Both the position numbers and the translations under genes were made by a program. Positions 13,398 to 19,799 of a DNA stretch of 20,441 bases are shown in pieces. Below the pieces are notes generated by a model, which saw only the letters and a list, made by a program, of their open reading frames with translations, had not been told where the DNA came from and ran no database searches. Each line of letters starts with the position of its first letter. Within the stretch, counting starts at the first letter, position 1. The DNA comes from VGCC01 sp044375955 (GTDB lineage Bacteria; Actinomycetota; Actinomycetes; S36-B12): the NCBI GenBank assembly GCA_044375955.1, contig JBILLS010000034.1, positions 1-20,441 of the forward strand, read 5' to 3'.

Positions 13398-15139
13398 CAG
13401 TCGTCACTCCCCCACTCAGGTGCCATCGCTCGGGCAACCATGATGTCGTCGTTGCTTGTGCCCGCCGCCACCATCGGCCACACCATGGCGTCCTTGTGTA
13501 CGCGGAAATCGATCACGACGGGTGCATCGTTCAAGGAAAGCGCCTTCTCGATGACTGCGTCGACATCCTCGGCCTTCTCACACTGCAGGCCGTAGCAACC
13601 GTAGGCCTCCGCCAATTTGACGAAATCCGGGAAGCGATGCGAGTGCAGGTCCGTATTCGAGTAGCGCTCGTTGTAGAAGAGCGTCTGCCACTGGCGGACC
13701 ATGCCCAGGCTCTCGTTGTTGATGAGCGCCACCTTGATCGGGATCTCGTTGATCGTGCAGGTGGCGAGTTCCTGGTTGGTCATCTGGAAGCACCCGTCGC
13801 CGTCCACTGCCCAGACAGTCGCTTCCGGGCGACCCACCTTGGCGCCCATGGCGGCCGGAACCGCGTAGCCCATCGTGCCCAATCCACCGGAGTTCAGCCA
13901 GGTGGCCGGGTGCTCGTACTTGATGTACTGCGCGGCCCACATCTGGTGCTGGCCCACACCCGCGGTGAAGATCGAGTCCGACCCGGAGATTTCCCCGAGG
14001 CGCTGGATCACATACTGCGGGGACAGGGATCCGTCCGCGGGGAGGTCGTAACCGAGCGGATAGGTATCGCGTAGTCGGTTCAGTTGCGCCCACCACGCCG
14101 CATAGTCCGGTGCGGCGCCGGAACTCATTTCGGCCTCGATCGCGGTGATCAACTCCGGGATGACCTCGGCGACATCACCCACGATCGGGATGTCGGCCAC
14201 GCGGTTCTTCCCGATCTCGGCCGGGTCGATGTCGGCGTGGATGATGGCGGCGTTGGGAGCGAATGTCGACAACTTCCCGGTCACTCGATCGTCGAATCGG
14301 GCGCCCAGGGTGATGAGCAGGTCGGACTTCTGCAGGGCACCCACCGCGGCGACGGTGCCGTGCATCCCCGGCATGCCGAGATGGAGTACGTGGGAATCCG
14401 GGAAGGCACCGCGGGCCATCAGCGTTGTCACGACCGGGATACCCGTGAGTTCCGCCAAGCGGCGGAGTGAGCCGGAAGCCCCGGCACGGATCACACCACC
14501 GCCCACGTAGAGCACGGGCTGCCGGGCGGCGAGGATCATCCGCGCCGCCTCACGGATCTGCTTGGAGTGCGGACGCGTGACCGGGTGGTATCCAGGGAGG
14601 TCGAGTGACTCGGGCCATGCGAACTGCGTCATCGCCTGCAGCGCGTCCTTGGAGATGTCGACGAGGACCGGCCCCGGTCGGCCTGAGGACGCGAGGTGGA
14701 ATGCCTCGGCGATGGCGCGCGGGATCTCGTCTGGATTCGTCACCAGATAGTTGTGCTTGGTGATCGGCATCGTGATGCCGCGGATGTCAGCTTCCTGGAA
14801 GGCGTCGGTGCCGATTGCGGCACTCGGCACCTGGCCCGTGATGGCCACCATCGGGACCGAATCCATGTGCGCGTCGGCGATCGGGGTCACGAGGTTCGTG
14901 GCACCCGGCCCGCTCGTTGCCATGCACACGCCGACGCGACCGGTCGCCGAGGCGTAGCCCTCGGCAGCATGCCCTGCGGCCTGCTCGTGGCGCACGAGGA
15001 TGTGGCGGACCTTGGTCGAGTCCATCAAGGGGTCGTAGGCGGGAAGGATCGCACCACCCGGGATGCCGAAGACGACGTCGACGTCGGCTGCTTCCAACGC
15101 CTTCACCAGGCTCTGCGCACCCGTGATCTGCTCGCCCAT
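13397..15139 (-). CDS. ilvB: Acetolactate synthase large (catalytic) subunit
   Basis: 580 residues from ATG 15139; an adjacent ATG at 15142 is possible, but AGGGAG lies 6 nt from the former and only 3 nt from the latter. A ThDP/FAD enzyme that joins two pyruvates, or pyruvate with 2-oxobutyrate, for Val/Leu/Ile synthesis. It has VVFGIPGGAILPAYD, catalytic E52 in VRHEQAAGHAAEGYA, PVLVDISKDAL, an FAD-binding central domain, and the ThDP motif from GDG (447-449) to NN (474-475). The catabolic AlsS type lacks the FAD domain and small subunit and is unlikely. It is the first structural gene after the Val-run leader and attenuator. Confidence 0.97.
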   Translation of the reverse strand: MGEQITGAQSLVKALEAADVDVVFGIPGGAILPAYDPLMDSTKVRHILVRHEQAAGHAAEGYASATGRVGVCMATSGPGATNLVTPIADAHMDSVPMVAITGQVPSAAIGTDAFQEADIRGITMPITKHNYLVTNPDEIPRAIAEAFHLASSGRPGPVLVDISKDALQAMTQFAWPESLDLPGYHPVTRPHSKQIREAARMILAARQPVLYVGGGVIRAGASGSLRRLAELTGIPVVTTLMARGAFPDSHVLHLGMPGMHGTVAAVGALQKSDLLITLGARFDDRVTGKLSTFAPNAAIIHADIDPAEIGKNRVADIPIVGDVAEVIPELITAIEAEMSSGAAPDYAAWWAQLNRLRDTYPLGYDLPADGSLSPQYVIQRLGEISGSDSIFTAGVGQHQMWAAQYIKYEHPATWLNSGGLGTMGYAVPAAMGAKVGRPEATVWAVDGDGCFQMTNQELATCTINEIPIKVALINNESLGMVRQWQTLFYNERYSNTDLHSHRFPDFVKLAEAYGCYGLQCEKAEDVDAVIEKALSLNDAPVVIDFRVHKDAMVWPMVAAGTSNDDIMVARAMAPEWGSDD

Positions 15140-15175
15140 CATCTACTCCCTACCGGTCATCATCGCCCTAATGAG

Positions 15176-15207
15176 AAACCCCCCGACCCATCTGGGTGTC
15201 GGAGGGT
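15176..15207 (-). terminator. ilvB attenuator terminator hairpin
   Basis: On the minus strand ACCCTCCGA..CCCA pairs with TGGGTCGGGGGGT around a GA loop: about 13 bp with a 2-nt bulge and one G-T. It is followed by a modest U-rich tail (TTTCTCATT). It lies between the Val-run leader peptide and ilvB, which is the classical position of an attenuator. The tail is weaker than that of the cimA terminator. Confidence 0.75.
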
Positions 15208-15236
15208 GCGCGCATGCGTGGACTCAGCCTGCGCGC
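15208..15236 (-). promoter_or_regulatory. ilvB leader hairpin overlapping the leader peptide 3' end
   Basis: GCGCGCA (15236-15230) and TGCGCGC (15214-15208) on the minus strand pair perfectly over 7 bp across a 15-nt loop. The 5' arm lies within codons for E-R-A, five bases after the Val run. A ribosome stalled on Val codons would cover it, and one that has run off would not. The structure ends directly against the terminator stem. The antiterminator partner was not identified. Confidence 0.5.
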
Positions 15237-15262
15237 TCCATAACTACGACGACGTGTGCCAC
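15224..15262 (-). CDS. ilvB operon leader peptide (MAHVVVVMERAG)
   Basis: A GTG-initiated 12-codon frame encodes MAHVVVVMERAG and ends in TGA. Four consecutive Val codons (GTC GTC GTA GTT, 15253-15242) make it a valine sensor. It starts 6 nt after TATCCT, so the mRNA is probably leaderless. It is followed by the hairpin and terminator in front of ilvB. Val-run leaders before ilvB are an established form of attenuation. Confidence 0.88.
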   Translation of the reverse strand: MAHVVVVMERAG

Positions 15263-15268
15263 GGGTTG

Positions 15269-15298
15269 AGGATAGCCGCGTAGGGCGGCATTTGTCAC
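15269..15298 (-). promoter_or_regulatory. Promoter of the ilvB-ilvN-ilvC-DUF2256-photolyase-serA operon
   Basis: On the minus strand the -35 is GTGACA (15298-15293), the spacer 18 nt, and the -10 TATCCT (15274-15269), with the leader GTG 6 nt further on. The start point therefore falls at or within a base of the leader start codon. No internal terminator is visible down to serA, so six genes probably share this promoter. Confidence 0.65.
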
Positions 15299-15299
15299 C

Positions 15300-15321
15300 C
15301 CCGTCCCACGCGTGACACGGG
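15300..15321. promoter_or_regulatory. 22-bp interrupted palindrome, operator candidate between divergent promoters
   Basis: A perfect 8-bp core CACGCGTG (15307-15314) is flanked at 2 nt on either side by CCCGT (15300-15304) and ACGGG (15317-15321); 18 of 22 positions are symmetric. It lies between the ilvB -35 (15293-15298) and the transketolase -35 (15326-15331), so a bound dimer could affect both promoters. An overlapping inverted pair TGTCAC/GTGACA (15293-15298 and 15312-15317) is also present. The GntR-type regulator at 19050 is an obvious but unproven ligand. Confidence 0.45.
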
Positions 15322-15325
15322 AACC

Positions 15326-15355
15326 TTGACAGCCAACGGGGACGACCGGTAGCGT
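15326..15355 (+). promoter_or_regulatory. Promoter of the split-transketolase cassette
   Basis: A consensus -35 TTGACA (15326-15331), 18-nt spacer and -10 TAGCGT (15350-15355) are followed by 7 nt and the ATG of the transketolase C-terminal subunit. No SD precedes the ATG, so the mRNA is probably leaderless or nearly so. The perfect -35 next to a palindrome suggests a strong promoter kept off by a repressor. Confidence 0.65.
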
Positions 15356-15362
15356 AACCTGT

Positions 15363-16331
15363 ATGACAGGTTTGACGGTCGAATCCCAGACCCCCCTCAC
15401 CAACCCCGAGCAGATCCAGGCTCCCTTCGCGGACGCGCTGGTGGACCTCGCCGCCCGGCGACCCGACGTCGTAGTTCTGAGCGCCGACCTGAGCAACTAC
15501 ACGGACCTGAGGCCCTTCGCCACCACCTACCCCGACCGATTCATCCAGGTGGGGATGGCGGAGGCCAACATGATGGGGATCGCCGGAGGCCTGGCGCGCT
15601 CCGGTTTCCTCCCCATCGCGGTCACGTACGGAGTCTTCGCCACCCGCCGCGCCTATGACCAGGTGGCCATGGCCCTGGCCACGGGTGGCGTCCACGCCAT
15701 CGTCGTCGCCTTCCTCCCCGGGATCACCACGCCCTTCCGAGCCACACACCAGGCGACCGACGACCTGGCACTGATGCGCGCCATCCCCGGAATGACGGTC
15801 ATCGACCCCGCGGACGCAACAGAGGTCGCATCGTCGCTGCATGCCGCCGCCGACTACCAGGGCCCGATCTACATCCGTGGCCTGCGCGGACTCGTGGACC
15901 TGCGGTTCCCTCCGGAGGAGTTCGTCATCGGTCGCGCACGCCGCGTGCGCACCGGCCACGACGCGCTCGTCATCGGGACTGGGCTAGGTACGGCATGGGC
16001 TCTCGACGCTGCCCAGATCGCATCCCAGTCGGGGGTCGAAGCCACGGTTCTCCACTCTCCGACGTTGAAGCCATTCGACGACGAGTTCGTACGCACCGCG
16101 TGCGAGGGCTTCACGACCATCCATGTCGTGGAGAACCACTCGACGGTCGGGGGCCTCGCCGACGCTGTTGCGAGCGCACTAGCCCGAGCGGGTCGAGGCG
16201 TGCGCGTCATCGCCCACGGAGTGCCCGACGTATGGGCGCCCGCCGGATCGCTGGACCACGTGCGCGCTGGACTCGGCCTTGACGCTCACTCGCTGGCATC
16301 AGCCATCACTCGTGAGGTGGGTCGTACATGA
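15363..16331 (+). CDS. Transketolase, C-terminal (pyrimidine-binding) subunit
   Basis: 322 residues, corresponding to the pyrimidine-binding plus C-terminal domains of transketolase. It contains DVVVLSADLSNYT, the ThDP-activating Glu in VGMAEANMMGIAGGLA (usually AEQN), YGVFATRRAYDQV, THQATDDLALMRAIPGMTVIDPAD, and a C-terminal domain (TLKPFDDEFV, HVVENHSTVGGLADAVA). The usual GPTHQ context reads TPFRATHQ, suggesting a non-standard acceptor or donor. It works with the N-terminal subunit encoded next (4-nt ATGA overlap). The C-half-first order is the reverse of the common split transketolases. It is first in the TK-dehydratase-SDR operon. Split DXS-like or apulose-phosphate-type transketolases are alternatives. 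Confidence 0.9.
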   Translation: MTGLTVESQTPLTNPEQIQAPFADALVDLAARRPDVVVLSADLSNYTDLRPFATTYPDRFIQVGMAEANMMGIAGGLARSGFLPIAVTYGVFATRRAYDQVAMALATGGVHAIVVAFLPGITTPFRATHQATDDLALMRAIPGMTVIDPADATEVASSLHAAADYQGPIYIRGLRGLVDLRFPPEEFVIGRARRVRTGHDALVIGTGLGTAWALDAAQIASQSGVEATVLHSPTLKPFDDEFVRTACEGFTTIHVVENHSTVGGLADAVASALARAGRGVRVIAHGVPDVWAPAGSLDHVRAGLGLDAHSLASAITREVGRT

Positions 16332-17125
16332 AAAGTGATGCAGAACTTGCGACCGTGGCGAAATCCCTGCGTCGCAGGTGCATCGAGATGTGCCGTGGTC
16401 GCGGGCGTGGGTACGCCGGTCAGGGACTCGCCCTCGCGGACATCATGGCCGTCCTGTACTTCGATGCACTTCGTCGTGACGGCCGCGAACTCATCGACCA
16501 GCTCGTTCTGTCCACCGGTCACAGTGCAATCGCGGTGTACTCCGCACTCGGTGAAATCGGCGTGTTCTCCGAGGAAGAGTTGCGCACCTATGGTCAGGAT
16601 GGCTCACGGATCGAGGAGAGTCCCCTGTCCGGACTCCCCGGCTTCCCGATCACCGGTGGCTCCCTTGGTCAAGGCCTCTCCCAAGCCGTCGGCCTCGCCC
16701 TGGGCGATCGGATGGCCGGTCGCGATACCCGCACCTTCTGCATCCTGAGTGACGGTGAACTCCAGGAGGGTCAGACCTGGGAGGCGGCCATGTCGGCTGC
16801 CCACTATCGGCTCAACAACCTGGTGGTGCTCATCGACAACAACCGCATGCAAGCCGACGGCGACCCGGCCATGGTGATGGCCGTCGAGCCGATCGACGAC
16901 AAGTTCGCCGCTTTCGGCTTCAGCGTGGAGCGCGTCACCGCGAACGATCTTCCCGCCGTGCGCGCAGCCATCCACCGGGCAATGCAGGCAACCGATCGGC
17001 CGGTCGCGTTGGTATGTGACACCGTCCTAGGCTTTGGCGTGCCCAGTTTCGTCAGTTACGCGAAGGTCCACTACATGAACGTGTCCGACGACGTCTGGGT
17101 GCGGGCCCTCGAGGAAATCGGCTAG
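16328..17125 (+). CDS. Transketolase, N-terminal (ThDP pyrophosphate-binding) subunit
   Basis: 265 residues. It supplies the PP domain of a split transketolase and binds the diphosphate of ThDP with Mg2+. It has LADIMAVLYFDAL, STGHSAIAVYSALGEIG (His65), ITGGSLGQGLSQAVGLAL (about 108-125), and the ThDP motif starting LSDGELQEGQTWEAAM and ending LIDNNRMQADG (141-178), with SDG in place of the usual GDG. The ATG overlaps the preceding stop (ATGA), so the two halves are coupled. The halves are distinct genes rather than a frameshifted single gene: each has a complete domain and the order is reversed. The catabolic substrate is unknown; the dehydratase and SDR downstream point to a sugar or sugar acid. 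Confidence 0.92.
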   Translation: MKSDAELATVAKSLRRRCIEMCRGRGRGYAGQGLALADIMAVLYFDALRRDGRELIDQLVLSTGHSAIAVYSALGEIGVFSEEELRTYGQDGSRIEESPLSGLPGFPITGGSLGQGLSQAVGLALGDRMAGRDTRTFCILSDGELQEGQTWEAAMSAAHYRLNNLVVLIDNNRMQADGDPAMVMAVEPIDDKFAAFGFSVERVTANDLPAVRAAIHRAMQATDRPVALVCDTVLGFGVPSFVSYAKVHYMNVSDDVWVRALEEIG

Positions 17126-17127
17126 GG

Positions 17128-18321
17128 ATGGCACGCATCTCCGCCATCCGCACACTGCGTTGGCAGACACAACCCAACTGCCTGTGGGTGGAGATCGAAA
17201 CGGACTCGGGCGTGGTCGGCCTGGGAGAGACCTTCTACGGCGCAGCAGCCGTGGAAGCGATCGTCCACGACATGATCGCTCCCCTCCTCCTCGGCAAGGA
17301 TCCCGAGGATCGGACGGCGCATGCACGTGATTTCTTCTCGTGCGCGAACTTCTCCGGGTACGCAGGCGCGGAGATGCGTGCCTGGAGTGCCGTCGACATC
17401 GCGCTCTGGGATGTGGCCGGCAAACTGCTCGAGCGGCCGATCTACGGACTCCTCGGCGGTCGGGTCCGCGAGTCCATCGGCATCTACGCCACATGCGCGA
17501 ACGCTGGATCGCACCCTGATCAGGACGGATTCCTCGAGCGACCCGGGGATCTCGCACGGGAATTGCTCGCGAGCGGAATCACGGCGATGAAGATATGGCC
17601 CTTCGATCGTTTCGCCCCGCAGTTGGCCGGGGGCTTTGCCACTGGCCCCGCAGGGTGGTCGGCGATGGGGCCACCTGGGCACGCGATCAGCCCGCGGGAC
17701 CTCGCTGCGGGAGTGCGGGCTTTCGAGGAGATCCGTGACGCCGTCGGTGACGAGATGTCACTGATCCTCGAGGGTCATTCGCGCTGGGACGTGACCACCG
17801 GCATCCGAATCCTGCGCGCACTTGAGCACGTGGACCTGCTGTGGGCGGAGGACGTCATTCAGCCGGACAGCGTTGATGACCTGCGCAGACTCGTGGATGA
17901 GACGAGCGTGCCGCAGGCAGTCAGCGAGCGCCTCATCACACGCCATCGCTACCGCGAGGTCCTCGAGAAGCGCGCCGCGCACGTCGTCATGCTGGACGTC
18001 GCCTGGACAGGGGGCGTGACGGAGTCCGCGCAGATCGCCGACCTGGCGGATCTGTTCCACCTCCCCTTCGCCCCGCACGACTGCACAGGGCCCGTGACTG
18101 CGCTCGTCAACCTGCACCTGTGCACCGCCCGATCCAACGCGATGATCACCGAGATCGTGCGCGGATTCGTGGATGGCTACTACCTCGACGTCCTCGACAT
18201 GCGCCTGCCCATTTCGCAGGGCAGGGGATCCGCTCCGACTGGTCCCGGCCTGGGGGCACATCTGCGCGATGACTTCCGGTCACGTTCCGACGTGAGCACT
18301 CGCCAATCAACAGCACCGTGA
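17128..18321 (+). CDS. Enolase-superfamily (mandelate racemase/muconate lactonizing) protein, probable acid-sugar dehydratase
   Basis: 397 residues. N-terminal capping domain (about 1-115: VEIETDSGVVGLGE, WSAVDIALWDVAGKLLERPIYGLLGG) and a beta-barrel domain. The catalytic set is readable: K155 in ITAMKIWPFD; metal ligands E215 (LILEGHSRWD), E241 (LLWAEDVIQPD) and E267 (VSERLI); the D290 strand (VMLDVAWTGGVTE); and the H317-D318 pair in APHDCTGPV. Family members with such sets dehydrate aldonic acids to 2-keto-3-deoxy acids; the exact sugar acid cannot be read. It starts 2 nt after the transketolase N-subunit stop with a weak SD. The C-terminal tail after about residue 380 is unconserved-looking. 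It probably shares a pathway with the SDR and transketolase. Confidence 0.9.
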   Translation: MARISAIRTLRWQTQPNCLWVEIETDSGVVGLGETFYGAAAVEAIVHDMIAPLLLGKDPEDRTAHARDFFSCANFSGYAGAEMRAWSAVDIALWDVAGKLLERPIYGLLGGRVRESIGIYATCANAGSHPDQDGFLERPGDLARELLASGITAMKIWPFDRFAPQLAGGFATGPAGWSAMGPPGHAISPRDLAAGVRAFEEIRDAVGDEMSLILEGHSRWDVTTGIRILRALEHVDLLWAEDVIQPDSVDDLRRLVDETSVPQAVSERLITRHRYREVLEKRAAHVVMLDVAWTGGVTESAQIADLADLFHLPFAPHDCTGPVTALVNLHLCTARSNAMITEIVRGFVDGYYLDVLDMRLPISQGRGSAPTGPGLGAHLRDDFRSRSDVSTRQSTAP

Positions 18322-18331
18322 GAGGAATGTG

Positions 18332-19072
18332 ATGCAACGCCTAGACGGATACACCGCCATCGTCACGGGAGCGAGTGGAGCAATCGGTCAGGCGGTGGTC
18401 GAGCGCCTCGTCCAGGAGGGCGCTTCCGCGGTGCTTGTCACCGATCTCCCCCAGACGAACATTGTGGATCTCGCCAAGGAATGGAGCACGCATACCCACG
18501 CCATCGCAACGGACCTCGGGGACCCCGCCGGAGCTCGTGAACTCATGCACGCGTGCAATGAGTACATCGGAAGCCCGGACATCCTGGTCAACGTCGCAGG
18601 TGCCTGGCAGATCGTGGACTTTGTGGACAGCGATGAGAACCAATGGATGTCGATGATCAGAGCGAACCTGCTCACGGCAATGTCGGCGTGCCACGCGGTC
18701 CTCCCGGGAATGCTCGAACGCAACACCGGGAGCATCGTGAACTTCGCGTCGACCGCCGGTGAGTACGGGTCGATCCGCCCCTCCGCGGCATACGCCGGCG
18801 CGAAGGGAGGGGTGATCGCATTCACCAAGTCCCTCGCGCGCGAGGTGTCGCCCGCAGGGGTGCGGGTGAACGCGATCAGTCCCGGCCCGATCGACACGCC
18901 TGCATTGAAGGCGGCCAGCCCCGAGCAACGGGCGATCGCGGCGGGACGCACCCTCGTGGGCCGCCTCGGCCGCCCGGAGGACATCGCGGCCGGCGTCGCC
19001 TACCTCGCGAGCGAGGATTCCTCGTTCGTCACCGGAACCGTGCTCCAGGTCAACGGTGGGAGTCTGCTCTAG
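18332..19072 (+). CDS. Short-chain dehydrogenase/reductase (SDR, classical)
   Basis: 246 residues from ATG 18332, with SD GAGAGGA overlapping the previous stop; the codon just upstream is an in-frame GTG. It has cofactor motif TGASGAIG (12-19), D38 at the end of the second strand (VTDLP), which favours NAD over NADP, NVAG (87-90), and catalytic S140, Y154 and K158 (YAGAK). SPGPIDTP and the C-terminal GTVLQVNGGSLL follow the usual classical-SDR pattern. The likely role is oxidation of a sugar, aldonate or keto-acid intermediate in the pathway of the upstream dehydratase. Its 3' end overlaps the convergent gntR gene by 23 bp. Confidence 0.93.
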   Translation: MQRLDGYTAIVTGASGAIGQAVVERLVQEGASAVLVTDLPQTNIVDLAKEWSTHTHAIATDLGDPAGARELMHACNEYIGSPDILVNVAGAWQIVDFVDSDENQWMSMIRANLLTAMSACHAVLPGMLERNTGSIVNFASTAGEYGSIRPSAAYAGAKGGVIAFTKSLAREVSPAGVRVNAISPGPIDTPALKAASPEQRAIAAGRTLVGRLGRPEDIAAGVAYLASEDSSFVTGTVLQVNGGSLL

Positions 19073-19799
19073 TCGTTCGCCGCTCGAGGACGTGATCGGG
19101 GAAGAGCTCTTCGGAACGTGCCAGGTGCTCTGCCATGGCAAGTCCGGCTCCCTCGGCATCTCCCCGCTCCACGCAGTCCAGCACGCGGGCATGCATGCTG
19201 ATGCCGTCGTCAGCGGCACCCTCCCGACCATGGGACTCGATCATTCCGGTGACGATGATTTCCACCAGCGGCTCCAGGAGAGTGGGAAGCAAAGGATTCC
19301 CACTCGCCCGCGCAAGCTCCACGTGGAAGGCCATGTCCGCCGACGAATAGGCGGTGGAGTTCCTCGCAGAGGTGCGCATCGCGTGCAGCAGCCCGCGCAA
19401 TGTCTCGAGACCCTCGAAGGAGGCACGTTCCGCCGCGAGGCGGGCCGCGGTCACCTCGATTGCCGCCCGGGCCTCGTAGAGCTGGGCCGAGCTGATCGAG
19501 CCCTGATCGGCCAGGCGTAGGTGTCGGCGGAGGGCATCGGCGATGGTCTCCGCGTCGGGACTCTGCACGTAGGTTCCGCTGCCGTTGATCGTGGTGACGT
19601 AACCACGCTCACGGAGCTGCCCGAGGGCCTCGCGGATGATCGGTCGACTCACCGAGAGTTCAGTCGCCAGGGTCGCCTCACCCGGCAGCTTGTCCCCGGG
19701 CGTGAGTTCCCCGGAGTCGATGCGTCGCGCGAGTACATCGACCACGCGCGCAACGGCAGTCGGCCGCTCCTTACTTCCGCGGCCTTCCGTCGTGCTCAT
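19050..19799 (-). CDS. GntR family transcriptional regulator, FadR/FCD type
   Basis: 249 residues from ATG 19799; the in-frame GTG just upstream lies within ilvD. An N-terminal winged helix-turn-helix (about 14-82: VVDVLARRIDSGELTPGDKLPGEATLATELSVSRPIIREALGQLRERGYV) is followed by an all-helical FCD ligand-binding domain (YEARAAIEVTAARLAAER, DMAFHVELARASGNPLL, ISMHARVLDCVERGDAEGA). The FCD helices carry the Asp and His residues that bind metal and organic acids in this group. The ATG overlaps the ilvD stop (TGATG), so it is coupled to ilvD. It converges on the SDR. The best guess is that it represses the transketolase-dehydratase-SDR operon and responds to a sugar-acid intermediate. Confidence 0.92.
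   Translation of the reverse strand: MSTTEGRGSKERPTAVARVVDVLARRIDSGELTPGDKLPGEATLATELSVSRPIIREALGQLRERGYVTTINGSGTYVQSPDAETIADALRRHLRLADQGSISSAQLYEARAAIEVTAARLAAERASFEGLETLRGLLHAMRTSARNSTAYSSADMAFHVELARASGNPLLPTLLEPLVEIIVTGMIESHGREGAADDGISMHARVLDCVERGDAEGAGLAMAEHLARSEELFPDHVLERRTTRADSHR

Noticed and set aside
15363..17125. Possible single transketolase gene broken by a frameshift
   Set aside because: The C-terminal half comes first, each half is a complete domain with its own start, and the junction is a regular ATGA overlap, so this is a natural split enzyme.
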